The notes: generated by a model not told the origin, from the letters alone. Positions 51,149-59,890 are shown, counted from the stretch's first letter. The stretch is 64,000 nt of DNA from E44-bin89 sp034409565 (GCA_034409565.1 DAOUMS010000008.1:124001-188000), one strand, 5' to 3'. Made by a program: numbers and translations.

Positions 51149-51394
51149 CTACTCCATACGCTTCGTTGCCCTGATAGCGATGATAAAGATAGCCGTCGTT
51201 ACCGCCGCGCCAATGCCGGCTTCGGCAATGGCCACATCAGGGGCACGCAGCAAATAAAATTCAAGGGCCAGCAGTAGACTCAGCACCCCCAGTACTATCG
51301 CGGCATACAGGAGATCCCTAAATATAGCGACAAATATAGCGCAGATGACTATGACCAGCGGCGTTATGATATGCAATACGGCAGCTTCAATCAT
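51149..51394 (-). CDS. mbhD: Hydrogenase subunit MbhD-like (DUF4040)
   Basis: 81 aa from ATG 51394 (AAGGAAAGGACCTTA precedes it); a longer frame overlaps mrpG fully and is not credible. Features: FRDLLYAAIVLGVLSLLLALEFYLLRAPDVAIAEAGIGAAVTTAIF, the DUF4040 signature also found in MrpA. It overlaps the mrpG stop by 8 nt. Confidence 0.88.
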   Translation of the reverse strand: MIEAAVLHIITPLVIVICAIFVAIFRDLLYAAIVLGVLSLLLALEFYLLRAPDVAIAEAGIGAAVTTAIFIIAIRATKRME

Positions 51395-51755
51395 TAAGGT
51401 CCTTTCCTTCAAGGTCATCGATAACGGCTCTGGCGGGCTTCTCACCGCTGCGGTGCGCCGCCCGGGCAATCGCGTGTGCGCCCGTCGCGTTGGTGATAAG
51501 CAGAACCACCAGCGCAATTACGGAATGGATGGAGAGAATCGACTGGGATGATAAGGCCCCCTCCATCGCCCAGATGCTGGCCGACTGTAAAATCACGGCC
51601 ATGATAATAAATATCGAACCGAACGTGGTACACTTGGTGGCGGCGTGCAGCCTGGTGTACATGTCAGGGAAACGGTGCAGTCCAACGACGCCGACCACGT
51701 TAAAGAAGAGACCGATTATTATAAATATGTAGGTTACGGTATTAATCGCACCCAT
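51387..51755 (-). CDS. mbhC: Antiporter subunit MbhC/MrpG-like
   Basis: A 122-aa protein with three helices and the MnhG motif GLHRFPDMYTRLHAATKCTTFG. It is directly adjacent to mrpF (51756) and part of the ion-translocating half. Confidence 0.9.
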   Translation of the reverse strand: MGAINTVTYIFIIIGLFFNVVGVVGLHRFPDMYTRLHAATKCTTFGSIFIIMAVILQSASIWAMEGALSSQSILSIHSVIALVVLLITNATGAHAIARAAHRSGEKPARAVIDDLEGKDLND

Positions 51756-52010
51756 TTAAAACTTCTTCCCCTCGATAAATCTGGCCACGTAAAGTGCCAT
51801 GATAAACGAGAGCAACGCATAGACAATGGCCACATCCACGAAAATGACCTGGTCGAACATAATAGCCAGCAAGACCATAATGGCAACGACCAGTGTGTTG
51901 GTGGTGTCAAAGGCAACGAGACGAGTGGGGGCTCCCGGGCCGATAAATATCCTGGCGACGGCGATGATAACGCAGACTGCCATCACAATCGCTGCCGGAA
52001 GCCACATCAT
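51756..52010 (-). CDS. mbhB: Antiporter subunit MbhB/MrpF-like
   Basis: An 84-aa, three-helix protein. RIFIGPGAPTRLVAFDTTNTL is the MrpF family signature around residue 22, with VDVAIVYALLSFIMALYVARF near the end. Its ATG overlaps the mbhA stop by 4 nt. Confidence 0.9.
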   Translation of the reverse strand: MMWLPAAIVMAVCVIIAVARIFIGPGAPTRLVAFDTTNTLVVAIMVLLAIMFDQVIFVDVAIVYALLSFIMALYVARFIEGKKF

Positions 52011-52519
52011 CCCGCTATCCTCCTTGCCCAGTCAGGGAAACCGTTGCAAATCGGGTGGTAGTCCCGGGGCATTTTCTGGAGCACTTCCGGCTTCACGTTT
52101 ATCCAGTGTATGTAAAGGTCGTTGGTGGCTTCATCCACGTCAACGCTCAAGGTGCCAGGAGTCAATGTGATGGAATTAGCCAGGATGGTGAGGGACAAGT
52201 CGGTTTTCAAATTGGGGGAAATCTTCACGATGCCCGGATTTATCCGGCCGGTGATAACACGGTAGGCAACGTCAACATTCGCCTGCGCCATGGCAAAGAA
52301 GAACGGGAACAGATAGATGAGCCAGATAAACCATCTGACGGGATTGAGCATGCGGAGACTTTTCTTGAGGTACCTGTTTTTGACGAGCGCGGCGACCACC
52401 AGGGCGAAAATTGCCCCGATGATTAATTCTGCCTCATTCCAGAGAAATAAAGTACCGGAACCAATGGTTAAAAGAAGATAAACTAAATAGGCAACAACCG
52501 CCGTTACTAAAAATCTCAT
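52007..52519 (-). CDS. mbhA: Antiporter subunit MbhA/MrpE-like
   Basis: A 170-aa protein of the MrpE family: three N-terminal helices, then NVDVAYRVITGRINPGIVKI and LTILANSITLTPGTLSVDVDE, LYIHWINV, all family hallmarks. First gene of the operon, about 72 nt from the predicted transcription start. Confidence 0.9.
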   Translation of the reverse strand: MRFLVTAVVAYLVYLLLTIGSGTLFLWNEAELIIGAIFALVVAALVKNRYLKKSLRMLNPVRWFIWLIYLFPFFFAMAQANVDVAYRVITGRINPGIVKISPNLKTDLSLTILANSITLTPGTLSVDVDEATNDLYIHWINVKPEVLQKMPRDYHPICNGFPDWARRIAG

Positions 52520-52597
52520 GCTGTCTTAAGCTAGAAAAAATTTAATCTGATAAGCATAAATGACTCAATCTAGGCTTTCGGGACACAATTCTCGAAT

Positions 52598-52626
52598 AGA
52601 ATACCAGATGATTAAATTCTTGTCAA
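52598..52626 (-). promoter_or_regulatory. Promoter of the mbh operon
   Basis: On the minus strand TTGACA (52626-52621), 17-nt spacer, TATTCT (52603-52598). It is the only good sigma-70-like match upstream of mbhA and would drive all 14 genes. Confidence 0.55.
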
Positions 52627-52794
52627 CACCATCCCGCAGTTTATTTTCCACCAAATTACAAAATTTTTTATGATTTTTTAGGTATTTTGCCTGACCAAAA
52701 TGAGCAGAATTGCGGAAGCGGTTTATATTCGTCAATAAATAAAATATATGGTAGAAGAGTGATGGTGCAGTGCGTATACGGAGATTAGAGCGCC

Positions 52795-52950
52795 ATGGAA
52801 CTAAGTGCGGGCTTTATTATTTTCCTGGTACTGATAAGCCCTTTTGTCCTGTGGATAATCCTGTTTTTCATCGGGACATGCACCAGTTTCGTCAAATTGC
52901 TCCGTAAACGTCATAAAAGCCGCCATGGCGATTTCCCACCGCACCATTAG
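52795..52950 (+). CDS. Small single-pass membrane protein (51 aa)
   Basis: ATG 52795, with GGAG 11 nt upstream. One long hydrophobic helix (GFIIFLVLISPFVLWIILFFI) then a basic, His-containing tail (KLLRKRHKSRHG). It is divergent from the mbh operon and upstream of the Lon-like gene. The layout (short N-terminus, one helix, basic tail) is like the 55-aa protein at 24803, though sequence identity is low. The function is unknown. Confidence 0.5.
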   Translation: MELSAGFIIFLVLISPFVLWIILFFIGTCTSFVKLLRKRHKSRHGDFPPHH

Positions 52951-53061
52951 CCATTAACCAGGCCAATTTCATTGACCTCCTCCTTGAATAAGCCCATAAC
53001 TAGTGGTATAACAATATTGTCAATTTTTCTTTAAAAAGGCCAATAAAGCCGAGGGGAAGGC

Positions 53062-55518
53062 ATGGATATCAAGAAATACGAAGTTCCACTCAATAAATTG
53101 CGCTGGGAATGCGACCCCAATATATTTGAATTCAATCACACCCGGACCCTGGCACCACTGCGTGAGTTCGTCGGCCAGGACCGGGCGATACGCGCCATTG
53201 AGTTCGGCCTGTCCATGGACCGGGACGGCTACAATATCTACGTCGCCGGCCTGACCGGAACCGGCAAGACCACCATGGTAAAAACCTACATCCAGCGGCT
53301 GGTGGAAAGGAAAAAAGTGGAGGAGAAGCGCCAGCTTGAAGACTGGTGCTACCTGTACAACTTCACCGACCCTGACCGACCGCAGATTGTCAGCCTGTCG
53401 CAGGGAAAAGGCAAGCCTTTCCGCGACCAGATAGGCAACCTGCTGCAAAAACTCAAGGAGGAACTGACCAAGGCCTTCTCCAGCGAGCAGTACACCGCAG
53501 AGAGAAAAAAATCGGTGGAGGAAAGCCAGACCAGACAGCAGAAACTCCTGGAAGAGACCGCCGAGGAAGCACAGCGGCAGGGCTTCCAGCTACAGATGAC
53601 TTCGGTGGGGCCGGCCCTGTTTCCGGTGATTGACGGCAAGGCGATTTCCCAGGCCGATTACCTGGCGCTGGACAAGTCGGTGCGCAAAGAAATAGAGAAG
53701 AAACGCAACGACCTTCTGAAAAAGGTGCGGGCCAACTTTGAAAAGATGCGTGAAATCGAAAGCCAGACCGTGGAAAAGGTGCAGAACACGGATAAAACGG
53801 TGGCTGATTTCACCATCTCCCGCCTCTTCCAGAACCTGCTCAATGCCTACAAGGACTCGGAAAAAATCACGCAGTACCTGAATGACCTCAAGTCGTTTAC
53901 CCTGAATAACCTTGATGCCTTCAAGGAAAAGGAAGAGCCATCACCACCGATGCTTGGCATCACCCAGAGCCAGATGATGGGCGGCCGGGACCCGTTTTTA
54001 CCCTTCCAGGTAAATGTATTCGTGGATAACAGCGCCACCGCAGGGCCGCCCGTAATCACCGAGGCAAACCCCAACTATGCCAACCTGTTTGGTAAAATCG
54101 AGCGGCGCTTCCTTTTCGGCGGCTACTTAAGCGACCACACCATGCTGAAACCGGGAGCCCTGCAACTGGCCAACGGCGGCTACCTGCTGCTCAGCACCAA
54201 CGATGTCCTGACCAACCCCGGCGTCTGGCCGGCATTGAAGCGCGCTATCAGGACCAAAGAAGTCCGCATCGAAGACCCCTTCGAGCAGCTTGGCCTGGTG
54301 GCCCCGCAGGGGCTCAAGCCACAGCCAATGCCCATCCATGTCAAGATAATCCTTATCGGCGATGGCATGCTCTACCAGCTCCTCTCCGCATACGACGAGG
54401 ACTTCTGGGAGATATTTAAAGTAAAAGCTGACTTTGATTTCCAGCTCGACCGGACGAAACCCAACCTCAAGGCCTTCGCCGCCTTTATCGCCGGTTTCTG
54501 TGAGGACTGCGAGCTGCACCATTTCGACCGCTCCGGTGTGGCCAAGGTGGTGGAGTATGCCGCCCGCGTGGTCGGTGACCAGGAAAAGCTGTCCTCCCGT
54601 TTCGCCTGGATAAAAGAGCTGGTGGAGGAGGCGGAGTTCTGGTCGCGCCGCGACGGCGCCTCTCTGGTCAACGCCGGGCACGTGGAAAAGGCCATTGAAG
54701 AGCGGCGCTTCCGCCACAACCTGCCCGACGAGCGCATCCGGGAACTCATCGAGCGCGGCACCATCTTTATCGATACCGCCGGCGAGATGGTCGGTCAGGT
54801 CAACGGCCTGGCCATCTACGGACTGGGGGATGTCACCTTTGGCAAGCCCTCCCGCATCACCTGCAAGACCTTCCTCGGACGCAGCGGCGTCATCAATATC
54901 GAGCGGGAATCACAACTGAGCGGCCGCATCCATGACAAGGGCGTCCTCATCCTGAGCGGCTATCTGGGCTGGAAGTACGCCCAGGAGCATCCCTTATCTC
55001 TTTCCGCCAGCCTGTGCTTCGAGCAGTCCTACGAGGGTGTGGAGGGGGACAGCGCCTCCTCCACCGAGCTTTACGCACTGCTCTCCAGCCTGTCGGACGT
55101 GCCTATCAAGCAGAATATCGCCGTCACCGGCTCGGTGAACCAGAAGGGGGAAATCCAGCCCATCGGCGGCGTCAACCAGAAAATCGAGGGCTTCTTCCAG
55201 GTCTGCCGCGCCAAGGGCATAAACGGCGGCCAGGGAGTCGTCATACCCAAGGCCAACCTGAGAAACCTAATGCTGCGCCCCGAGGTGATAGAGGCAGTGA
55301 AGGCAGGCAAGTTCCACATCTACGCCGTCGGCACAGTGGACGAGGGCATTGAGGTTCTCACCGGCGTCCCCGCCGGCAAGCTGCGCAAGGATGGCAAATA
55401 CCCTCCAGGTACCATCAACCGTAAAGTGGCGGATACATTGAAGGAAATGGCCGACAAGCTCAAGAAATTTTACGGGCCGGCGGGGGAGGAAAAGGCTAAA
55501 AATAAGCGGACACGTTAA
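53062..55518 (+). CDS. Lon-like ATP-dependent protease (AAA, LonB-type)
   Basis: An 818-aa protein. Walker A lies at 63-71 (GLTGTGKTT), a long helical insert with coiled coil covers about 130-300, the AAA core continues (ALQLANGGYLLLS, FDFQLDRTKPNLKAFAAFIAGFC), and the Lon protease domain has the Ser-Lys dyad S664 (EGDSASS) and K707 (NQKIEG), 43 residues apart as in Lon. It degrades misfolded or regulatory proteins in the cytoplasm. The start follows GAGGGGAAGGC. Confidence 0.9.
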   Translation: MDIKKYEVPLNKLRWECDPNIFEFNHTRTLAPLREFVGQDRAIRAIEFGLSMDRDGYNIYVAGLTGTGKTTMVKTYIQRLVERKKVEEKRQLEDWCYLYNFTDPDRPQIVSLSQGKGKPFRDQIGNLLQKLKEELTKAFSSEQYTAERKKSVEESQTRQQKLLEETAEEAQRQGFQLQMTSVGPALFPVIDGKAISQADYLALDKSVRKEIEKKRNDLLKKVRANFEKMREIESQTVEKVQNTDKTVADFTISRLFQNLLNAYKDSEKITQYLNDLKSFTLNNLDAFKEKEEPSPPMLGITQSQMMGGRDPFLPFQVNVFVDNSATAGPPVITEANPNYANLFGKIERRFLFGGYLSDHTMLKPGALQLANGGYLLLSTNDVLTNPGVWPALKRAIRTKEVRIEDPFEQLGLVAPQGLKPQPMPIHVKIILIGDGMLYQLLSAYDEDFWEIFKVKADFDFQLDRTKPNLKAFAAFIAGFCEDCELHHFDRSGVAKVVEYAARVVGDQEKLSSRFAWIKELVEEAEFWSRRDGASLVNAGHVEKAIEERRFRHNLPDERIRELIERGTIFIDTAGEMVGQVNGLAIYGLGDVTFGKPSRITCKTFLGRSGVINIERESQLSGRIHDKGVLILSGYLGWKYAQEHPLSLSASLCFEQSYEGVEGDSASSTELYALLSSLSDVPIKQNIAVTGSVNQKGEIQPIGGVNQKIEGFFQVCRAKGINGGQGVVIPKANLRNLMLRPEVIEAVKAGKFHIYAVGTVDEGIEVLTGVPAGKLRKDGKYPPGTINRKVADTLKEMADKLKKFYGPAGEEKAKNKRTR

Positions 55519-56084
55519 CCGAGGCGCTGCACCAGCCTCTCGCCCAGGGCAAACGCTTCTTTCAGCCGGTCCGGGTGCTCTTTGATTTCGCCCCTCTTGT
55601 CCACCCCTCGCACCAGCAGCTCGTCAACGTACTCTGCGCCGAAGGACTGGAAAAAATATTTTATCGTCAGTATTGAGCCATCAAAAAGCTGCTTCCCCTG
55701 CGTCGCCCCCACGCCGATAAAAGCGCCCTTCTTTTTAGCCTCGGGGAGAGTTTTCAGCACGTTCCTTCTCACCCACAGCGCCTGGCAGCGGTCAATAAGT
55801 GCCTTAAGCTGTGCGGTAACTCCGTAAAAAAACATGGGCGACGCCACGATAATACCGTCCGCCTCCAGCAACCTGGGAATAATAACGTCCATATCGTCGC
55901 GCATGACGCAGTTGCCGTCTTTCAGGCAGCCATAGTACTCGCGGCAGGGCGTTATCTTCATCTTATCCACCACTAGCTTCTCCACCGCCGCCTGCCGGCT
56001 CTGCGCCCCCTTCAGCGCCTCGTCCAGAAGCAGGTCGGTATTGCCCTTCACCCGCGGGCTGCCCATAATGCCCAGGACTTTCAA
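55515..56084 (-). CDS. Flavodoxin-family NAD(P)H-dependent FMN reductase-like protein
   Basis: I choose TTG 56084 (GGAGGCGGGGAATT before it), giving 189 aa beginning MKVLGIMGSPRVKGNTDLLL; the longer frame upstream overlaps the LigD-domain gene on the same strand. The SPRxxGNTD loop binds FMN phosphate, and GIIVASPMFFYGVTAQLKALIDR is typical of iron-sulfur flavoproteins. Cysteines in PCREYYGCLKDGNCVM resemble the Fe-S site of those proteins. It overlaps the 3' end of the convergent Lon-like gene by 4 nt. Confidence 0.85.
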   Translation of the reverse strand: MKVLGIMGSPRVKGNTDLLLDEALKGAQSRQAAVEKLVVDKMKITPCREYYGCLKDGNCVMRDDMDVIIPRLLEADGIIVASPMFFYGVTAQLKALIDRCQALWVRRNVLKTLPEAKKKGAFIGVGATQGKQLFDGSILTIKYFFQSFGAEYVDELLVRGVDKRGEIKEHPDRLKEAFALGERLVQRLG

Positions 56085-56112
56085 AATTCCCCGCCTCCCT
56101 AAATATATATTT

Positions 56113-56559
56113 CTACGGCTTTTCCTTCCGCTTGAGGAGAAGCCAGTTTTTGCCGTCGGTGTGAATAAGCACGTAAGCCCCGGACAGCTTTTCCCCTTCC
56201 AGACTGAACTCAATCTCCTCCGCCGATTTTTTGTCCAGTCGGTAAGTGCCCCTGTCCCAGATTTCCACCGTACCCGCGCCGTACTCGCCTTCCGGGATGG
56301 TGCCGGCAAAATCGATGTACTCCACCGGGTGGTCTTCCGTCTGCACGGCCAGTCGCCTCACGCCGGACGCCTCCGGCACGCCTTTGGGCACCGCCCAGCT
56401 TTTCAGCACGCCCGCCATCTCCAGACGGAAATCATAATGCAGGTGGCTCGCCTGGTGCTTCTGCACCACGAAGCGATTACCTTCGCCAGCGCCTACTTCA
56501 CCCGCCGGTTCCGGAGTTTTACTGAATTTTCGCCTCCGCCGGTACTCTTTCAGTCCCAT
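56113..56559 (-). CDS. Stand-alone LigD 3'-phosphoesterase domain protein
   Basis: A 148-aa protein equal to the phosphoesterase domain of bacterial LigD. FVVQKHQASHLHYDFRLEMAGVLKSWAVPKG is the family's signature with catalytic His and Asp, followed by HPVEYIDFAGTIPEGEYGAG. It trims 3' phosphates or ribonucleotides at broken DNA ends for non-homologous end joining. No ku or ligase gene is in the window. Confidence 0.9.
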   Translation of the reverse strand: MGLKEYRRRRKFSKTPEPAGEVGAGEGNRFVVQKHQASHLHYDFRLEMAGVLKSWAVPKGVPEASGVRRLAVQTEDHPVEYIDFAGTIPEGEYGAGTVEIWDRGTYRLDKKSAEEIEFSLEGEKLSGAYVLIHTDGKNWLLLKRKEKP

Positions 56560-56693
56560 ATTTCCCTCACACTTGAGCCGCCACTTTAATGGTGAGTGAT
56601 ATTATAGTTCCCGCTCAATTATCCGTCAAGCAGAATGCCTGTTGACATGTCTCCCGCATAGACCTATTATATTCCCGCAATAAATATACCCAG

Positions 56694-56709
56694 TGTGATT
56701 TAAGTCACG
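56694..56709 (+). promoter_or_regulatory. CRP/FNR-type site before the superoxide dismutase gene
   Basis: TGTGA-TTTAAG-TCACG is a near-perfect CRP-type palindrome. TATAAT at 56731-56736 gives a transcription start near 56743, placing the site centre at -41.5, the class II activator position. Confidence 0.55.
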
Positions 56710-56765
56710 GAAAGTCACATTTTAACCGACTATAATGGAAAATATTATCGAAGGAGGAAAGCACT

Positions 56766-57332
56766 ATGGCTCATCAGGCAAAGGACTACAGCTATCTTAT
56801 TGGCATTGAAGGCTTCAGTGAAACGCTGCTCAAAAACCATTTCACCCTGTACCAGGGGTATGTTAACAACACCAACAAGCTGATGGAACTGCTGAACAGT
56901 CAGGCGAAGGATGCCACCAATCCGGAATACGCCGAGCTGAAGCGGCGTTTTGGCTTTGAGTTCAACGGCATGCGGCTGCATGAGTACTATTTTGAAAACC
57001 TCGCCCGCCCGACGCCCAGACCGGAAACGGTGACCAATAAGCTGGCAGATGCATTCGGCAGCTACGAGGCCTGGGAACAGGACTTCAAGGCCACCGGCGC
57101 CATGCGCGGCATCGGCTGGGCGATTCTTTACCAGGACAACGCCACTGGCCAGCTTTTCAACCAGTGGATTAACGAGCACGAGGTGGGCCACCCGGCTGGA
57201 TGCAAACCCATCCTGGTCATGGACGTTTTCGAACATGCCTTCATGACCGACTACGGGTTGAAGCGCGCCGACTACATCGCTGCCTTTTTCAAGAACATTA
57301 ACTGGGATATCGTGGCCAAAAGGCTCGGCTGA
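56766..57332 (+). CDS. sodB: Iron/manganese superoxide dismutase
   Basis: A 188-aa protein. The four metal ligands are visible: H25 (NHFTLY), H72 (LHEYYFENL), D153 and H157 (MDVFEHAF). The usual WEHAY is FEHAF. It converts superoxide to H2O2 and O2; in an anaerobe it protects Fe-S proteins such as the Hdr and hydrogenase complexes. The ribosome binding site is AAGGAGGAAA. Confidence 0.92.
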   Translation: MAHQAKDYSYLIGIEGFSETLLKNHFTLYQGYVNNTNKLMELLNSQAKDATNPEYAELKRRFGFEFNGMRLHEYYFENLARPTPRPETVTNKLADAFGSYEAWEQDFKATGAMRGIGWAILYQDNATGQLFNQWINEHEVGHPAGCKPILVMDVFEHAFMTDYGLKRADYIAAFFKNINWDIVAKRLG

Positions 57333-57363
57333 AGCCAGCTCAAGCCAGATGAGACAAAAGTCG

Positions 57364-57393
57364 CTGACCCGCCGCCAGCAAAGGGCATATAAT
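57364..57393 (+). promoter_or_regulatory. Promoter of the metallothionein-like gene
   Basis: CTGACC (57364-57369), 18-nt spacer, TATAAT (57388-57393), about 30 nt before the ATG. Confidence 0.45.
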
Positions 57394-57422
57394 CTGGGTA
57401 AATAACCAGAGGAGGTGCCAAG

Positions 57423-57572
57423 ATGGCAGAACAGATTTGCCCGACCTGCGGCTGCACCATTGTCAGCGGAGGCCATGAAAAAGCAGGCGTCCTTTACTGC
57501 TGCAAACCATGCGCTGAGGGTGGACAGTGTGAGTGCGGCTGCTGTGAAATCGTAGAGGAAGAGAAGAAATAA
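57423..57572 (+). CDS. Metallothionein-like Cys-rich protein
   Basis: A 49-aa protein with GAGGTGCCAAG before ATG 57423. It has 10 Cys (CPTCGC, CCKPC, CECGCC) and one His, resembling small bacterial metallothioneins. It should bind zinc, copper or similar metals. It is 90 nt after sod and 76 nt before selD. Confidence 0.7.
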   Translation: MAEQICPTCGCTIVSGGHEKAGVLYCCKPCAEGGQCECGCCEIVEEEKK

Positions 57573-57648
57573 TATCATCGGGCGGTTGTGGTGAGGCTGG
57601 CCAACGTCTATAATATTAATTGACTGTAACCACTACGGAGGCTAGCTG

Positions 57649-58698
57649 ATGGTTGACGAGAAGAGGCCACGCCTCACCGAGACCGTTCACGGTGCCGGTT
57701 GAGCCTGTAAAATAGGTCCGGGAGACCTAGCCAAAGCATTATCAAATCTGCCTTTAGTCTCTCATCCCAACCTGATTGCCGGCATGGAGAGAGCTGAGGA
57801 CGCTGGCGTGTACAAGCTGACCGACGACCTGGCGGTTATCCAGACGCTGGACTTTTTTACGCCCATTGTGGATGACCCGTATTCATTCGGGCAGGTGGCC
57901 GCCGCCAACGCGCTGAGCGACGTTTACGCTATGGGCGGCCAACCGCTCACCGCCATGAACATCGTCTGTTTCCCGATAAAGACCATGGACATATCCGTCC
58001 TGCAAGAGATACTGGCCGGCGGTCTGGCCAAAGTGCACGAGGCAGACGCCATTATAGTGGGTGGACACACCGTGGAGGATGATGAGTTGAAGTACGGGCT
58101 TTCCATCACCGGCGTCATCCACCCAGACAAAGTAGTCCTCAATTCCGGTGCCCGAACTGGCGACAAGCTGATTCTCACCAAGCCGCTGGGCACGGGCATT
58201 ATCGGTACCGCGGTAAAGGGTGGGGTGGCCAGTGCCGACGCCGAAGCCAAAATTGTGAAGAGCATGACCACGCTCAACCGGAAGGCGGCCGAGCTGATGC
58301 AGGAGATAGGCGTTCACGCCGGCACCGATGTCACCGGTTTTGGCCTGCTCGGCCATGCCGGCGAGATGATTAACGGCAGCGACGTCGGTATGACCATTAA
58401 TGCCACAGCCGTGCCCTTTTTCCCCGAAGCCAGAGAGTACGCTGAGATGGGCATGATTCCCGGCGGACTGCACCGCAACCGCGACTTCCGTTCAAATATG
58501 GTCACCATCAAGAAGACCGTTCCGGACTATATGTCCGATATCCTCTTTGACCCGCAAACGTCAGGCGGGCTGCTCATATCAGTCGCTCCCGAAAAAGCCC
58601 AGGGTCTGCTGGAAAGAATACACCGGGAAGGTATTGACGAAGCGGCTCTGATTGGCGAAGTCGTTGCCGAACCGAAAGGCAAAATAATCGTTGCTTGA
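57649..58698 (+). CDS. selD: Selenophosphate synthetase with active-site selenocysteine (UGA at 57700)
   Basis: 349 residues from ATG 57649 if UGA 57700-57702 is Sec (U18). The active-site segment reads GAG-U-ACKIGPGDL, aligned with C17 and K20 of E. coli SelD; C20 and K21 are also present. The rest is complete: KLTDDLAVIQTLDFFTPIVDDPYSFGQVAAANALSDVYAMGG, GGHTVEDDELKYGLSITG, DVTGFGLLGHAGEM and DPQTSGGLLIS. It makes selenophosphate from ATP and selenide for Sec insertion. Starting the gene at ATG 57784 would lose the catalytic loop. A hairpin follows the UGA. Confidence 0.92.
57700..57729 (+). promoter_or_regulatory. bSECIS hairpin of selD
   Basis: After UGA 57700, TAGGTC (57713-57718) pairs with GACCTA (57724-57729), loop CGGGA. 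Six perfect pairs with G residues in the apical loop fit a bacterial SECIS. Confidence 0.75.
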
Positions 58699-58755
58699 TA
58701 AAAGCAGTCTTGCCTGCCTGCCAGAAGAGGCCGAGCCCTGACCCCGGAATAGATG

Positions 58756-58761
58756 TATAAT
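58756..58761 (+). promoter_or_regulatory. -10 box suggesting a near-leaderless transcript
   Basis: TATAAT at 58756-58761 lies only 7 nt before ATG 58769, with no clear Shine-Dalgarno in between. If used, the radical SAM gene would be leaderless. Confidence 0.35.
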
Positions 58762-58768
58762 TTAAATC

Positions 58769-59890
58769 ATGGCCGGGATAAAGCTAATTGATAAAAAGGG
58801 CTCCACGCTGCACGATTACCCATACCGCACGCCTGCCCGGAAGTGCCCGCACTTCTGGATAATCAACGTTACCCCACCCGGCCCGGCCCACTGCGTCCAC
58901 CACTGCCTTTACTGCTATGCCCGCGAGGCTATCTACTCGGACTACTCTGCCGAAACACTAATTTACCGCAACCTGCCGGAGCTGGTAGAAAGAGACCTGA
59001 AACGGATAAGCCTCTGCCCGCCCATCTCCATCTCCAACGTTTCCGACCCCTGCCAGCCCGTCCCGGAACTCAGGACGGAGGTGAAGAGGTTAATACGGCT
59101 GCTCATGGACTACGGCGTCGCCTTTGCCATCACCACCAAAGGTGACCCGGGCTTTCTCCTTGACCTGCCCGGTTTTATCAACTATCAACCTAAATTCATC
59201 GCCATCACCATCGAAGGCACCGCGAATATATTGCCACTGCTTTCGCCGGCGGCACCAACGTTAGAACAAAGACTGGCGGCAGTGCGCCAGCTTTCCACCC
59301 TGGGCATTGACACTCTAGTCCGCTTTGACCCTGTCTTCATCCACCTTTTCCAGGCGTTATACGGCAATGCCTGGTTCGAGAAGGTCGAGGCACTGATACA
59401 CACCTTTGCCGGGACCGGGGCAAAGCACATCGTCAGCAGCACCGGCCGCCTGTCCCGAAAATCAACCGGCCCCGATGGTATAAGTCTGTGGCAGCGAGTC
59501 TGGCAGGTCATCAACCGCCAGTCTCCGGAAGCTGCCCGGCACTTTGAACAGGAATACCGCTATGAGCGCGGGGGCAGCAGCCAGGGGTATCTGCTGCGGA
59601 AAGATATACGCCTGGCGGTGCACAGCTTTATCAGAACACTGGCCGAAGAAAGCGGGATGACCTATGCCACCTGCCAGGAACTCAGCGCCGCCGAGTCTGA
59701 CTCGCTCGGCCTGCCGCACTGCGAGCGCTTCATCCTGCCTTTCGCCCGCAAGCAGGCAGACGGTCGATTCCGGGCTATCGAAGGGTGTACGGCAAACTGC
59801 CACGTCACCTGCCGCAACCTGACCCGCCCGCCCTGCGGCCGACCTGAACTCGCCTCGCCTCAACCGTTTCAGATTGGTTACCTGAAATAG
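58769..59890 (+). CDS. Radical SAM protein (spore photoproduct lyase-like)
   Basis: A 373-aa protein. The CxxxCxxC motif is C42-C46-C49 (AHCVHHCLYCYA), followed by SISNVSDPCQPV, AITTKGDPGFL and a TIM-barrel layout like the SplB-related family. Additional C-terminal cysteines (GCTANCHVTCRNL, PPCG) could bind a further cluster. No UV-damage context is seen, so the target is unknown. It likely needs anaerobic conditions. Confidence 0.8.
   Translation: MAGIKLIDKKGSTLHDYPYRTPARKCPHFWIINVTPPGPAHCVHHCLYCYAREAIYSDYSAETLIYRNLPELVERDLKRISLCPPISISNVSDPCQPVPELRTEVKRLIRLLMDYGVAFAITTKGDPGFLLDLPGFINYQPKFIAITIEGTANILPLLSPAAPTLEQRLAAVRQLSTLGIDTLVRFDPVFIHLFQALYGNAWFEKVEALIHTFAGTGAKHIVSSTGRLSRKSTGPDGISLWQRVWQVINRQSPEAARHFEQEYRYERGGSSQGYLLRKDIRLAVHSFIRTLAEESGMTYATCQELSAAESDSLGLPHCERFILPFARKQADGRFRAIEGCTANCHVTCRNLTRPPCGRPELASPQPFQIGYLK

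Noticed and set aside
57784..58698. selD starting at ATG 57784
   Set aside because: This would remove the catalytic GAG-U-ACK loop; the upstream frame is open through the UGA and has family-typical sequence.
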